In this document: positions 6,783-14,000 of the stretch, in pieces
How the letters are laid out: each line of letters begins with the position of its first letter
Numbering within the stretch: position 1 is the first letter of the stretch
Assembly: GCA_046727435.1 (NCBI GenBank)
Contig: JBKPCR010000459.1
Coordinates: 1 to 14,828, forward strand
Origin: CAVPRW01 sp046727435 [NCBI: bacterium]
GTDB taxonomy: Bacteria; Tectomicrobia; Entotheonellia; J063
Reading direction: 5' to 3'
DNA length: 14,828 nt
Program-made: the position numbers and the translations under genes
The notes under the pieces: generated by a model
Told to the model about the DNA's origin: nothing
Seen by the model: only the letters and a program-made list of their open reading frames with translations
The model's database searches: none

Positions 6783-7712
6783 CTATCGGAAGGCCGGAGC
6801 CACATCAATGATCAGCCGATCCAGCGCCTCCTGCGTCCAGGGTGGCAGGAAGGTGGGAATGAACACCTGATCGATCCCGACGTCCTGGAGTTGGCCGAGT
6901 TTCTCTTGCACTTGCGCCACGCTCCCGGCCAGTAACATATCGCGCACGTCAGGCTCTGGCCAGCCATAGCGCCGGTTGACACTCGCGATCAGGCGCTCGC
7001 GCTCTTCGGGTTTATCGCTGAAGAGCAAGGGCATATTCGCTGAGCGTATGATGGTCGCGGGATCGCGTCCAATGGCCGCGCAGTGCTCTTTCAGGATCTG
7101 GATTTTGCGCTTCATCGTCTCTGGGCCAGCCCAGCAATTCCAATGATCCGCATACTTGGCGGCAATCCGCAGCGTGCGCTTCTCTCCGCCCCCGCCGACG
7201 AGCAGCTCAGGGTGTGGTTTCTGGACCGGCTTCGGATAGAGCGGAGCCTCTTGTAGTCGATAAAAGCGGCCCTGAAAAGTTGTTTTAGGCTCTGTCCACA
7301 TGCGGTGCAAGACCTGACACGCTTCTTCGAGGCGACTGAGTCGCTCGCCAACGGTAAAAAACGGAATACCGTAGGCGACATGCTCGTTCTTCTGCCAGCC
7401 AGCTCCTATACCGCAGATTAGGCGACCGCCTGACATGATGTCCACATTGGTCGCCATCTTGGCCACCACGGCTGGATGACGATAGGTGTTCCCCGTGACC
7501 AGCGTGCCGATTCGCATGCGTTCCGTCGTCAGGGCGAGGCCAGCCAGCGCCGTCCAGCACTCCAGTGTCTCCTGCACGGGGTCAGGGACATTGGGCATGA
7601 AATGATCCGTGACGCATGCGGCGTCCCATCCCGTTTCCTCGAGATGTTGCCACAGCGCCCGCAGCTCTGGCCAGGTGATGCCGCCGATGCTGGTAAACAA
7701 GCCAAACTTCAT
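6783..7712 (-). CDS. LLM-class flavin/F420-dependent oxidoreductase
   Basis: This 309-residue protein has the bacterial-luciferase-like (beta/alpha)8 fold pattern. Signs are the N-terminal MKFGLFTSIGG strand, VTDHF at 34-38, the VTGNTYRHP segment at 72-80, DIMSGGRLICGIGAGW at 91-106 (a hallmark of F420-dependent members), and LLVGGGGEKRTL at 170-181 near the cofactor phosphate. Length is typical. F420 is more likely than FMN from the motif style, but this is family knowledge and not proven by the sequence. Substrate is unknown. The start has GGGAG about eight bases upstream. A 12-bp hairpin lies 26-58 bp upstream of the start, and cinA follows after 68 bp. It may catalyse a hydride transfer or monooxygenation in the same catabolic route as the flanking CoA-transferase. 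Confidence 0.88.
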   Translation of the reverse strand: MKFGLFTSIGGITWPELRALWQHLEETGWDAACVTDHFMPNVPDPVQETLECWTALAGLALTTERMRIGTLVTGNTYRHPAVVAKMATNVDIMSGGRLICGIGAGWQKNEHVAYGIPFFTVGERLSRLEEACQVLHRMWTEPKTTFQGRFYRLQEAPLYPKPVQKPHPELLVGGGGEKRTLRIAAKYADHWNCWAGPETMKRKIQILKEHCAAIGRDPATIIRSANMPLLFSDKPEERERLIASVNRRYGWPEPDVRDMLLAGSVAQVQEKLGQLQDVGIDQVFIPTFLPPWTQEALDRLIIDVAPAFR

Positions 7713-7737
7713 TGGATCGCTCCCCTAAAGATAGTGC

Positions 7738-7770
7738 TGAGGCCTGAGTGTATGAAAGACTCAGGCCTCA
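7738..7770. terminator. 12-bp perfect hairpin between the CoA-transferase and LLM genes
   Basis: TGAGGCCTGAGT (7738-7749) and ACTCAGGCCTCA (7759-7770) form a perfect 12-bp stem with a 9-base loop. On the minus strand the sequence past the stem is not U-rich, so it is not a standard intrinsic terminator. It could be a factor-assisted terminator, an attenuator for the LLM-cinA unit, an RNA processing site or an operator. Confidence 0.5.
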
Positions 7771-7804
7771 TCGTTCTCTGGCCCATGGGCAACCTGTAAT
7801 GACA

Positions 7805-7883
7805 AGGATGAGAGCCGAGTGCTGAGCGATGCGGGGTAATTTTCCGATCCTCTCCCTCAGCACTCAGGACTCAACACTCAGCG
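7805..7883. repeat. Heptamer tandem repeats in two opposed blocks
   Basis: Four adjacent 7-base units, CTCAGCA, CTCAGGA, CTCAACA and CTCAGCG, occupy 7856-7883 on the plus strand. On the minus strand 7826-7806 reads CTCAGCA, CTCGGCT, CTCATCC. The opposed blocks can pair (GAGTGCTGAG 7817-7826 with CTCAGCACTC 7856-7865). I recall similar CTCAGCA-type arrays in intergenic regions of some uncultured phyla. It lies 30-110 bp downstream of the CoA-transferase stop. Confidence 0.55.
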
Positions 7884-7914
7884 CTGTTTCCCGTATGGCA
7901 CTCGGTCATGCCGA

Positions 7915-9120
7915 CTAAATGACGCCATCGGCTTTCAACTGCGCCAGTTGGTCGGGTCCGATACCCATCCACTCCCGATACACCTCAGCGTTAGATTGGC
8001 CCAGTAGTGGCGCTGGCGTCACAGTGGTGGGGGAGTCGGAGAGTTGGACGGGATTGCCAGGCATGGTGAAGGGACCCCAGGTGGGATGATCCACCGTCAC
8101 GACCATGCCGCGCTCGATCAAGTGTGGATCGTGCAGGATCTCGCCGGTGGTGAGGACCGCTCCGGTGGGCACGCCTGCCTTGCCGAGTTCGTGCATCACC
8201 TCATACTTGGTCTTTGTCTGAGACCAGTCCTCAACCATACCATTGACTTCCGCTTTATGGTCAGCGCGCCATTTGGGGTCGGCCCATTGTTCATTGGCGA
8301 TGAGATCCTCGCGTCCAATCGTCTTCAGCAGGGCCTCCCACATGCGGTCGCGCACGGGTTGGCAATAGATATAGACATAATCGTCCGCTCCACCTGGCTT
8401 GCATTTGAAGATACCGGCAGGAGCGACAGCCCCCAGCTCATTCCCTGTGCGCAGGACGACGTCACCTTTGACGTAATATTCCCGCATCTTAACGCGGCTA
8501 AAACTGACCATCGCGTCTTGCATGGATACTTCTAGCTTTTGCCCTTTGCCAGTCGATTGGCGCTGCCATAAGGCCGCCATGATGCCAAGGGCCGCGTGGA
8601 TGCCCGTCCCGGTGTCGCCAATAGTAGGTCCGGGCTTGAGTGGCGGACCATCTGGAGTACCGGTGAGGCTCATCGGCCCGCCAGTGGCCTGGGCGATCAT
8701 GTCGAAGCTCTTATAGCCGCTGTAGGGTCCATAATTGCCAAAGCCTTTGATAGAAGCCAACACGATACGCGGGTTAACTTGGCTGAGCATGTTATAGCCA
8801 ATACCCATACGATCCATGCCGCCCGGGGCCTGATTTTCGGCGACAACATCGGCTTTTTTCACCATTTCCAGAAAAATTTCTTTCCCCTTCGGGTGCTTGA
8901 GATTCAAGGTGATGCTCTTCTTGTTCGCGTTCAGCGTCATGAAATAGGTGCTGTCTATGCCCGGACGTTCCTGCCTGCCATAGCGCCCTGGGTCTCCACG
9001 CTGCGGCTCCTCGACCTTGACCACATCGGCGCCTAGCCAGGCCAAGATCTCAGTGCATGACGTGCCGGCCTCAAATTGCGTCAGATCGAGGATGTGGATA
9101 TCGTTCAACGCTGTACTCAT
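7915..9120 (-). CDS. Family III (CaiB/BaiF) CoA-transferase, formyl-CoA-transferase-like
   Basis: The protein has 401 residues from the start at 9120, which has GGAGG at good spacing; the frame is open to 9237 but that extension has no binding site. Features are the N-terminal [28 protein letters not shown] segment (10-37), [16 protein letters not shown] (64-79), and [17 protein letters not shown] (168-184). D169 aligns with the catalytic Asp169 of Oxalobacter Frc, where the acyl-aspartyl anhydride forms. The [11 protein letters not shown] (193-203) and APLLGQ (370-375) motifs also match. The flexible GGGG loop that closes the Frc active site is not evident; the equivalent stretch reads [11 protein letters not shown] (226-236). 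The acyl substrate is therefore probably not oxalate/formate. It is the first gene of the minus-strand block, 202 bp ahead of the LLM gene, and probably activates a carboxylic acid as its CoA ester for breakdown. Confidence 0.9.
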   Translation of the reverse strand: MSTALNDIHILDLTQFEAGTSCTEILAWLGADVVKVEEPQRGDPGRYGRQERPGIDSTYFMTLNANKKSITLNLKHPKGKEIFLEMVKKADVVAENQAPGGMDRMGIGYNMLSQVNPRIVLASIKGFGNYGPYSGYKSFDMIAQATGGPMSLTGTPDGPPLKPGPTIGDTGTGIHAALGIMAALWQRQSTGKGQKLEVSMQDAMVSFSRVKMREYYVKGDVVLRTGNELGAVAPAGIFKCKPGGADDYVYIYCQPVRDRMWEALLKTIGREDLIANEQWADPKWRADHKAEVNGMVEDWSQTKTKYEVMHELGKAGVPTGAVLTTGEILHDPHLIERGMVVTVDHPTWGPFTMPGNPVQLSDSPTTVTPAPLLGQSNAEVYREWMGIGPDQLAQLKADGVI

Positions 9121-9297
9121 GAGCGAACCTCCTGTCTCACGTCGCGAATCACCAGCGATTGCCGCTATAGGACACGGCTCCAGGCACGATTCTACCAAAT
9201 ATTCCCAGCTCTGTGGCAATTTTTGACGGTTCCGCACCCATGCGCTATGCTTATGCTCGAGTCTTGCCGCAGTGTGCCATTGCAGCCCTGTAAATTT

Positions 9298-9323
9298 TTC
9301 TTCAAAAACGCAAGTTTGAAGAA
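9298..9323. promoter_or_regulatory. 9-bp inverted repeat, candidate operator
   Basis: TTCTTCAAA (9298-9306) and TTTGAAGAA (9315-9323) are exact inverted copies around an 8-base spacer in the most AT-rich part of the divergent region. Centre-to-centre distance of the arms is 17 bp, close to two helical turns, which suits a dimeric regulator. TATAGT and TATTAT lie just downstream on the plus strand and could serve as -10 elements. Confidence 0.45.
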
Positions 9324-9381
9324 CTATAGTATTATGTAGTGGTTATGCGACACATGGCCACCGAGGTTGAGGAGGTTGGTT

Positions 9382-9431
9382 GGTAGTAGACTGAGCTGCT
9401 ACGGTCAATCAATGTCTACTCTCTACCGTAG
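9382..9431 (+). promoter_or_regulatory. Interleaved inverted repeats in the KaiC-operon leader
   Basis: AGTAGAC (9385-9391) pairs with GTCTACT (9414-9420), and CTACGGT (9399-9405) pairs with ACCGTAG (9425-9431). The order A-B-A'-B' permits a pseudoknot. GGTAG (9382-9386) can alternatively pair with CTACC (9423-9427), extending helix A and blocking helix B. The structure ends 79 bases upstream of the KaiC-like start. It could be an RNA switch, or on DNA two overlapping operator dyads. Confidence 0.4.
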
Positions 9432-9510
9432 GCTGATGATCCCCGTATAGGATAGGCATCCACCGTTTTGAGCTGGTTTAAAATGGCATTGATACCTGGA
9501 GGTGCCCACA

Positions 9511-11013
9511 ATGACAAAAGCCCTCGCAACGCGCCTCCCGACGGGCGTTGCAGGTCTGGATGAAATTCTTGGTGGTGGGCTCATCCCGGCCAGGGCCTAT
9601 CTCTTACGTGGTGGGCCGGGGACCGGTAAAACCACCGTGGGGCTCCACTTTCTGACCTCCGGTGACCCTCATGTGGAAAAACCTTTATTCATCACGATGG
9701 GGGAGCCCGCAGCGCAGATCCGCAAAAACGCCGAGGCTGTTGGGTTCGATCTGAAAGGTGTGACCTTCCTCGACCTGAGTCCGTCCTCGGCCTTCTTCTC
9801 CGAGGTGCAAAGCTACGACATTTTCGCTCCGGCCGAGGTGGAACGCGAACCCATGACCCAGCAGATCATCGCCCAGGTCGACATGCTCAAGCCGCAGCGG
9901 GTCTTTCTGGACGCCATGACGCAGTTCCGCTATCTGGCCTCCGATGCCTTCCAGTTCCGCAAACAAGCGCTGTCATTTCTACGCTTTCTCATCGAACAGG
10001 GGGCAACAGTGCTCTTCACCTCAGAGGGCAGTCATGAGGCTCCCGATGACGATCTGCAATTCATGGCCGATGGCGTCATCCACCTGGATTTTGCGGCTGA
10101 GGGGCGCACCCTCGGCGTCAGCAAGTTTCGGGGCTCCGACTTCCGCAGCGGACTGCACGCGATGAAGTTGAGCGCGACCGGCGCCGAAGTCTTCCCCCGG
10201 CTGCTCCCCGAGAGCTATCAGCAGGAGTTTGTCGCGGAGGCACTGCCCTCGGGCGTTCCGGAGCTCGATGAGTTGCTGCATGGCGGGTTTGAACGGGGGA
10301 CGATCAGCGTCATCAGTGGCCCCACTGGCGTCGGTAAGACTACCTTGGGGCTGCAGTTCATGAAAGAAGCCGCGGGGCGCGGCGAGCGTTCTATGGTATA
10401 TACCTTTGAGGAGCGCATCGGCACCCTTCTGCACCGCGCTGAAGCGGTCCATATTCCAGTCCATGCCATGATGCAACGCGGTACCCTGTCGGTGGTCCAG
10501 GTCGAGCCGCTGCAGTGGACCCCTGACGAGTTCGCTTGCCTGGTCCGCCAGGAGGTGGAGCGGAACGGCACGCGCATTGTAATGCTCGATAGCACCACCG
10601 GCTATCGGCTGTCGCTTCGGTCGGGGGACTTGGTCGGCCATCTCCATGCGTTGTGCAAGTATTTGCAGAATATGGGTGTGGCCGTACTGTTGATCAGTGA
10701 GATCGAAGCCATCACTGGCGAGTTCCGGGCTACTGAGGCTGGCATCAGTTATCTGGCAGATAACATCGTCTTCCTGCGATACCTCGAGATCCAGGGCGAG
10801 CTACGCCGGGCGATCGGCGTGCTGAAAAAACGCCTGAGCAGCTTTGAGCCCACCCTGCGCGAGATCGAGATCACCCGCTACGGCATCAAGGTCGGCAAGC
10901 CGCTCACCGAACTGCGAGGCATCTTGCGCGGATTGCCTGAGTGGGTTGACGCCCCCAGGTCAAATGGAGGAAGGGATGAAGGCCATATCAATGATCCTGG
11001 CCGTCGACCGTAA
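9511..11013 (+). CDS. Double-domain KaiC-like RecA-family ATPase
   Basis: The protein has 500 residues from ATG 9511; GGAGGTG sits seven bases upstream and overlaps the alternative GTG at 9502. It has two RecA/KaiC domains. Domain 1 has Walker A GGPGTGKTT (34-42) and Walker B RVFLDAMT (130-137). Domain 2 has Walker A GPTGVGKTT (270-278), the glutamate pair E300-E301 in YTFEE, and Walker B RIVMLDSTT (355-363). In domain 1 the glutamate pair reads G64-E65. By alignment from memory with cyanobacterial KaiC, the S431/T432 phosphosite pair corresponds to S413-Y414, and T426 to T408. KaiC-like ATPases form hexameric rings that act as timers or signalling scaffolds; no kaiA or kaiB is nearby. The gene overlaps the receiver gene by 38 bp and heads a four-gene signalling operon, so its ATPase state probably feeds the kinases. 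It is not shown to be a clock protein. Confidence 0.9.
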   Translation: MTKALATRLPTGVAGLDEILGGGLIPARAYLLRGGPGTGKTTVGLHFLTSGDPHVEKPLFITMGEPAAQIRKNAEAVGFDLKGVTFLDLSPSSAFFSEVQSYDIFAPAEVEREPMTQQIIAQVDMLKPQRVFLDAMTQFRYLASDAFQFRKQALSFLRFLIEQGATVLFTSEGSHEAPDDDLQFMADGVIHLDFAAEGRTLGVSKFRGSDFRSGLHAMKLSATGAEVFPRLLPESYQQEFVAEALPSGVPELDELLHGGFERGTISVISGPTGVGKTTLGLQFMKEAAGRGERSMVYTFEERIGTLLHRAEAVHIPVHAMMQRGTLSVVQVEPLQWTPDEFACLVRQEVERNGTRIVMLDSTTGYRLSLRSGDLVGHLHALCKYLQNMGVAVLLISEIEAITGEFRATEAGISYLADNIVFLRYLEIQGELRRAIGVLKKRLSSFEPTLREIEITRYGIKVGKPLTELRGILRGLPEWVDAPRSNGGRDEGHINDPGRRP

Positions 11014-11368
11014 CCACCGGAACCTGGAGCTGTTGAGCCAATTTTTGGGGCGTGAGGGCTACCAGACGCGCCCGGCGGCCACGCTGGAGGAGTTCGACCG
11101 AGCGCTCGCGGAGGCCAACGGCCTTGGCCTGGCGCTGGTCGACATCGCGGGCTTCGACCGTGCGATCTGGGAGCGCTGTGAGGGACTGCGGCATCACAAA
11201 ATCCCCTTCCTCGTGATCTCACCAAAGCAGAGCGCCGCCATTCAGCAGGCGAGCCTCACCCACGGCGCCCGTGGCGTACTCATCAAGCCGCTGGTCGTGA
11301 GAGAATTGCTGGGGGTCATCGGCAGCCTGCTGGAGGAGGACGTCGAGCAAGGAGAAGCGGAGGGATGA
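10976..11368 (+). CDS. Stand-alone receiver (REC) domain protein
   Basis: This 130-residue single-domain protein starts at ATG 10976, chosen because GGAGG lies five bases upstream; that places the start inside the kaiC-like gene. It keeps the phospho-acceptor D56 in LALVDIAG, the switch serine S82 in LVISPKQ and the lysine K104 in LIKPL. The usual acidic pair near the N-terminus is D11-R12, so one acid is lost and magnesium binding may be weaker. There is no output domain; it ends in an acidic tail. It should act as a phosphate shuttle or sink between the kinases, or as a protein-binding switch for the KaiC-like ring. Its stop overlaps the next start (ATGA), so translation is coupled. Confidence 0.85.
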   Translation: MKAISMILAVDRNHRNLELLSQFLGREGYQTRPAATLEEFDRALAEANGLGLALVDIAGFDRAIWERCEGLRHHKIPFLVISPKQSAAIQQASLTHGARGVLIKPLVVRELLGVIGSLLEEDVEQGEAEG

Positions 11369-12441
11369 GTCGAATTCTTCTCCTGCTCGACCACCGACAA
11401 AACCGTCGTCTCCTCGCCGAGTGGCTCGAACAGAACCACCAGGTGGTGATGCCCGAAACCGATCGGGCGCTGCAGGAAGCGTTTGACCTGGCCATCCTCG
11501 ATGGCCTAGCGTTGGATCGACTGTGGGAGCAGGTTCGGGCGCGCAAGCAAACCGAAGAACCGCTCTTTTTGCCGGTACTCCTGCTTACCTCCCGCCAGGG
11601 GGTGGACCTGGTGACGCGACATCTCTGGCGCACCATCGATGAGGTGGTGCTGCGGCCCATCGAGAAGGTGGAGTTGCAGGCGCGCGCGGAAGTTCTGTTG
11701 CGGGCGCGGGGGTTGTCAGTGGGTCTGCAGCGGCGGCATGCCGACATGGAAGCTTTTTTGCACGCCATGACTCATGAGCTGCGCGCCCCACTGCGGGTGA
11801 TTAAAGGCTTCGCGGAGGAGTTGCAGGTAACGGCCCCCACGAGCCATGAGGTACAGCATTGTCTGTATCGCATCACCACCGCCGTCGCCCAGGCGCAAGA
11901 CATCATCACGTCCCTCCTGAACTTTGGACGGCTCGGCCACGGCGCCGTCAGGCCGCGGCGGATGTCGTTGCACAGCGTCATCGCCAGCTGTCTGCGCCAG
12001 CTGCAGGCCGAGATCCAGGCTCGGGATACTAGGGTCACCGTCCGTGGAGACGAAGTGGTCCTCTGCGCTGATCCGACGTTGCTCAAGTACGCGCTGACCA
12101 ACCTCCTGGCCAACGCGCTGATCTTTGTAACGCCCGGTGTGACGCCCGAGGTTACCGTGGCATCGGCCGTGGCCCCGGGCGTGTGCCGCATTGAAGTGAC
12201 GGATAATGGCATCGGCATCCGCCCGGAAGACCAGGTGCGCCTCTTCACTCCATTCGTGCGGCTGCATGGCGTGGAAGAGTACCCGGGGATCGGCTTAGGC
12301 CTGGCTACCGTGCGCAAAGCGATCGAGCTCATGGGTGGGCATGTCGGGGTGACCTCGGTGCCGGGAGCCGGGAGCACTTTCTGGATTGAGCTAGGCACCA
12401 TGGAGGAAGATGAGGATGAAGAGAGTATTGCTGATCGATGA
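11365..12441 (+). CDS. Receiver-like/HisKA/HATPase hybrid sensor kinase
   Basis: This is a 358-residue cytoplasmic protein without membrane segments. Residues 1-115 form a receiver-like domain with D9, possible acceptor D46 in LAILDGLAL and T75, but the conserved lysine is R97 (VVLRPIE), so phosphorylation switching may be impaired. A HisKA helix pair follows, with phospho-acceptor H137 in MTHELRAP. The HATPase_c domain has the N box around NLLANALIF (246-254), DNGIGI (280-285), F-box-like LFTPFVRLHG (293-302) and GIGLGLA (308-314). It ends in an acidic tail. The kinase module looks intact. It starts within the stop of the receiver gene and overlaps the next gene by 32 bp. The lack of a sensor other than the REC-like domain suggests that input comes from a protein partner, perhaps the KaiC-like ATPase. 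Confidence 0.88.
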   Translation: MSRILLLLDHRQNRRLLAEWLEQNHQVVMPETDRALQEAFDLAILDGLALDRLWEQVRARKQTEEPLFLPVLLLTSRQGVDLVTRHLWRTIDEVVLRPIEKVELQARAEVLLRARGLSVGLQRRHADMEAFLHAMTHELRAPLRVIKGFAEELQVTAPTSHEVQHCLYRITTAVAQAQDIITSLLNFGRLGHGAVRPRRMSLHSVIASCLRQLQAEIQARDTRVTVRGDEVVLCADPTLLKYALTNLLANALIFVTPGVTPEVTVASAVAPGVCRIEVTDNGIGIRPEDQVRLFTPFVRLHGVEEYPGIGLGLATVRKAIELMGGHVGVTSVPGAGSTFWIELGTMEEDEDEESIADR

Positions 12442-13582
12442 TAATCCGGCGGATCGCGACCTGCTCATGCGCCATTTGTGCCGGAGCTTTGACGCAATCG
12501 ACTGTGTCGAGATCTTCCGCCGCCAGGATTTTGAAGCGGCTCTTGCCCAGGGGGGCTTCGAGGTCGTCATTACCGATTATCAACTCCAATGGGCCGATGG
12601 GCTGTCAATTCTTCACCAGTGCTTGAAGAGCCATCCAGATATTCCGGTGATTATGTTCACGGATTCAGGCAGCGAAGAGATCGCCGTGGAAGGGATGAAG
12701 GCGGGGCTGAGCGATTACGTGCTCAAGAGCCACCCCGCTCGGCTCGCCGTCGCCGTGCAGGAAAGCATCGAAAAAGCCAGTACACGGCGCGCTCACCGAG
12801 AGGCTGAGGCCGCTCTCAAGCAGGCCAAGGACACCTTGGAGCGCAAGGTGGCAGAGCGCACCGCTGAGCTCGACGCCCTTACTGAAGAGCTTCGCGCCGA
12901 CATTGCCCAGCGCCAGCAGATCGAGCAAGAGCTGCGCGACAGCCAGGCCCGCCTCCAGGCCACCCTGCAGGAGAAAGAGGTCCTGCTCACAGAAGTGTAT
13001 CATCGGATCAAAAATAACTTGCAGGTCATCTCCAGCCTCCTCGACTTACAAGCGGACATGGTAGCGGATCCCCAGGTGCGCGCACTCTTCGAGGATAGCC
13101 AACAACGCATCCAGGCCGTGGCGCTCCTCCACGAAAGCCTCAGTCAGTCTAGGAACGTCGCACGCATTCCGGCTGCTGAGTATATTAATCGGCTCAGTAG
13201 ACAGGTTTTCCAGGCATACGCCCCCCCAGGTGACCGCCTCACCATGAGCATCCAAGCTGATCCGATCTGGATAGCCGTGAGAAACGCTGTTCCCTGTGGC
13301 TTGCTGGTGAATGAATTGCTCTCGAATAGCCTAAAATACGCCTTTCCGGACGACCGAGGCGGAGAGATTACTATTACCCTACGAGCCCCTTCCGAAGAGC
13401 AAATGGTCCTGGTCGTCGCCGACACCGGCGTCGGATTCCCAATGGACATGGACTTCCGCCATACCGACTCTCTCGGCTTACAGCTGGTTTGCCTTTTGAC
13501 TGAGCAGCTGGGTGGCACAATAGAGCTCGAGAGGGCATCCGGCACGCAATGGACGCTGAGATTTCCCCTGTCGAACGTCTAG
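12410..13582 (+). CDS. Receiver/coiled-coil/HisKA_2 histidine kinase
   Basis: The protein has 390 residues. Residues 3-120 are a complete receiver with D10, D11, acceptor D56 in VVITDYQL, T84 and K106. Residues about 124-190 are a long charged coiled coil. The dimerisation domain is of the HisKA_2 type, with H198 in EVYHRIKNNLQVISSLL. The HATPase domain has NELLSNSLKYAF (301-312), DTGVGF (338-343) and a short SLGLQLV G2 box (354-360). HisKA_2 kinases usually pair with single-domain or unusual regulators. The start could be ATG 12410 or ATG 12416, both served by GGAGG at 12402-12406; the second has the more usual spacing. It is the last gene of the four-gene operon. With no DNA-binding regulator in the cassette, output is probably by protein interaction. 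Confidence 0.88.
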   Translation: MRMKRVLLIDDNPADRDLLMRHLCRSFDAIDCVEIFRRQDFEAALAQGGFEVVITDYQLQWADGLSILHQCLKSHPDIPVIMFTDSGSEEIAVEGMKAGLSDYVLKSHPARLAVAVQESIEKASTRRAHREAEAALKQAKDTLERKVAERTAELDALTEELRADIAQRQQIEQELRDSQARLQATLQEKEVLLTEVYHRIKNNLQVISSLLDLQADMVADPQVRALFEDSQQRIQAVALLHESLSQSRNVARIPAAEYINRLSRQVFQAYAPPGDRLTMSIQADPIWIAVRNAVPCGLLVNELLSNSLKYAFPDDRGGEITITLRAPSEEQMVLVVADTGVGFPMDMDFRHTDSLGLQLVCLLTEQLGGTIELERASGTQWTLRFPLSNV

Positions 13583-14000
13583 GCTTGTCAAACTGGGAGT
13601 GGCCACTGCACGCCTCCGAGTCGTCACGGCTGCATTGAGCGTGCATGTACTACTGTCCCACGGCCTACAACAGGCCCTTACCCCTCGGCGTGGCATGCGC
13701 GCAAGTCCCTGGGCCAGACGACACGCCGCAACCGGCTCTGCCACCACGGCTCCAATCCCTCTGTGGTCGACCACGTAATGTGGCGACCCACCCGCATTTC
13801 TGCCCTGGGACTCCGTGCCGCTATCATGGCTGGATAGGGCGCAGCAACATCTGCGCCAACGGCCATCCCGAGGGCGGGCCAATGTGGCAAATTGGATGAT
13901 CGACTTGTCTGCTGTCGTGCTTTCTGATATGTACGTGATTGCAGTGCACCCAATCATTCTATACTGGGATCGGAAGCAACCTTCGAGAAAGGAGCACTTG
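13583..14000. other. Intergenic stretch after the signalling operon
   Basis: About 420 bp with no supported gene. Short open frames on both strands overlap and look random; one carries a CRYHGW motif discussed among rejected items. A 10-bp palindrome AGTGGCCACT lies about 20 bp past the last kinase stop, without a T tract. The right end holds the ribosome-binding site and a possible -10 element for the NIPSNAP gene. Confidence 0.5.
13939..13965 (+). promoter_or_regulatory. Possible promoter of the NIPSNAP gene
   Basis: TATACT at 13960-13965 matches five of six -10 bases and lies 35 bp before the ATG. The only upstream box is TTGCAG at 13939-13944, a weak -35 at a short 15-bp spacing. This is therefore tentative. 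Confidence 0.3.

Larger units (their letters stand above)
9121..9510. promoter_or_regulatory. Divergent control region between the CoA-transferase and KaiC-like operons
   Basis: This 390-bp region must hold promoters for both directions. I could not find a pair of -35/-10 boxes good enough to name. It contains an AT-rich core at about 9290-9340 with a 9-bp inverted repeat, three GGTTG repeats (9365-9383) and interleaved inverted repeats at 9382-9431, annotated separately. No gene is visible in it. Confidence 0.5.

Noticed and set aside
9121-9237. N-terminal extension of the CoA-transferase to 9237.
   Set aside because: The extra 39 residues do not match the family, and the internal ATG at 9120 has GGAGG at good spacing and begins at the conserved domain.
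9502-9510. GTG at 9502 as the start of the KaiC-like protein.
   Set aside because: It overlaps the GGAGGTG ribosome-binding site that serves ATG 9511 and has none of its own.
10021-10647. 208-codon minus-strand open frame within the KaiC-like gene.
   Set aside because: Antisense to two intact Walker-motif domains. Long antisense frames are common in GC-rich genes.
13645-13899. A plus-strand frame with CRYHGW followed by a Cys and PEGG, reminiscent of the second half of a Rieske [2Fe-2S] site.
   Set aside because: The required upstream C-x-H half is absent, spacing after HGW is off, there is no ribosome-binding site, and the rest of the frame is proline/arginine-rich noise. It might be a decayed fragment, but chance is more likely.
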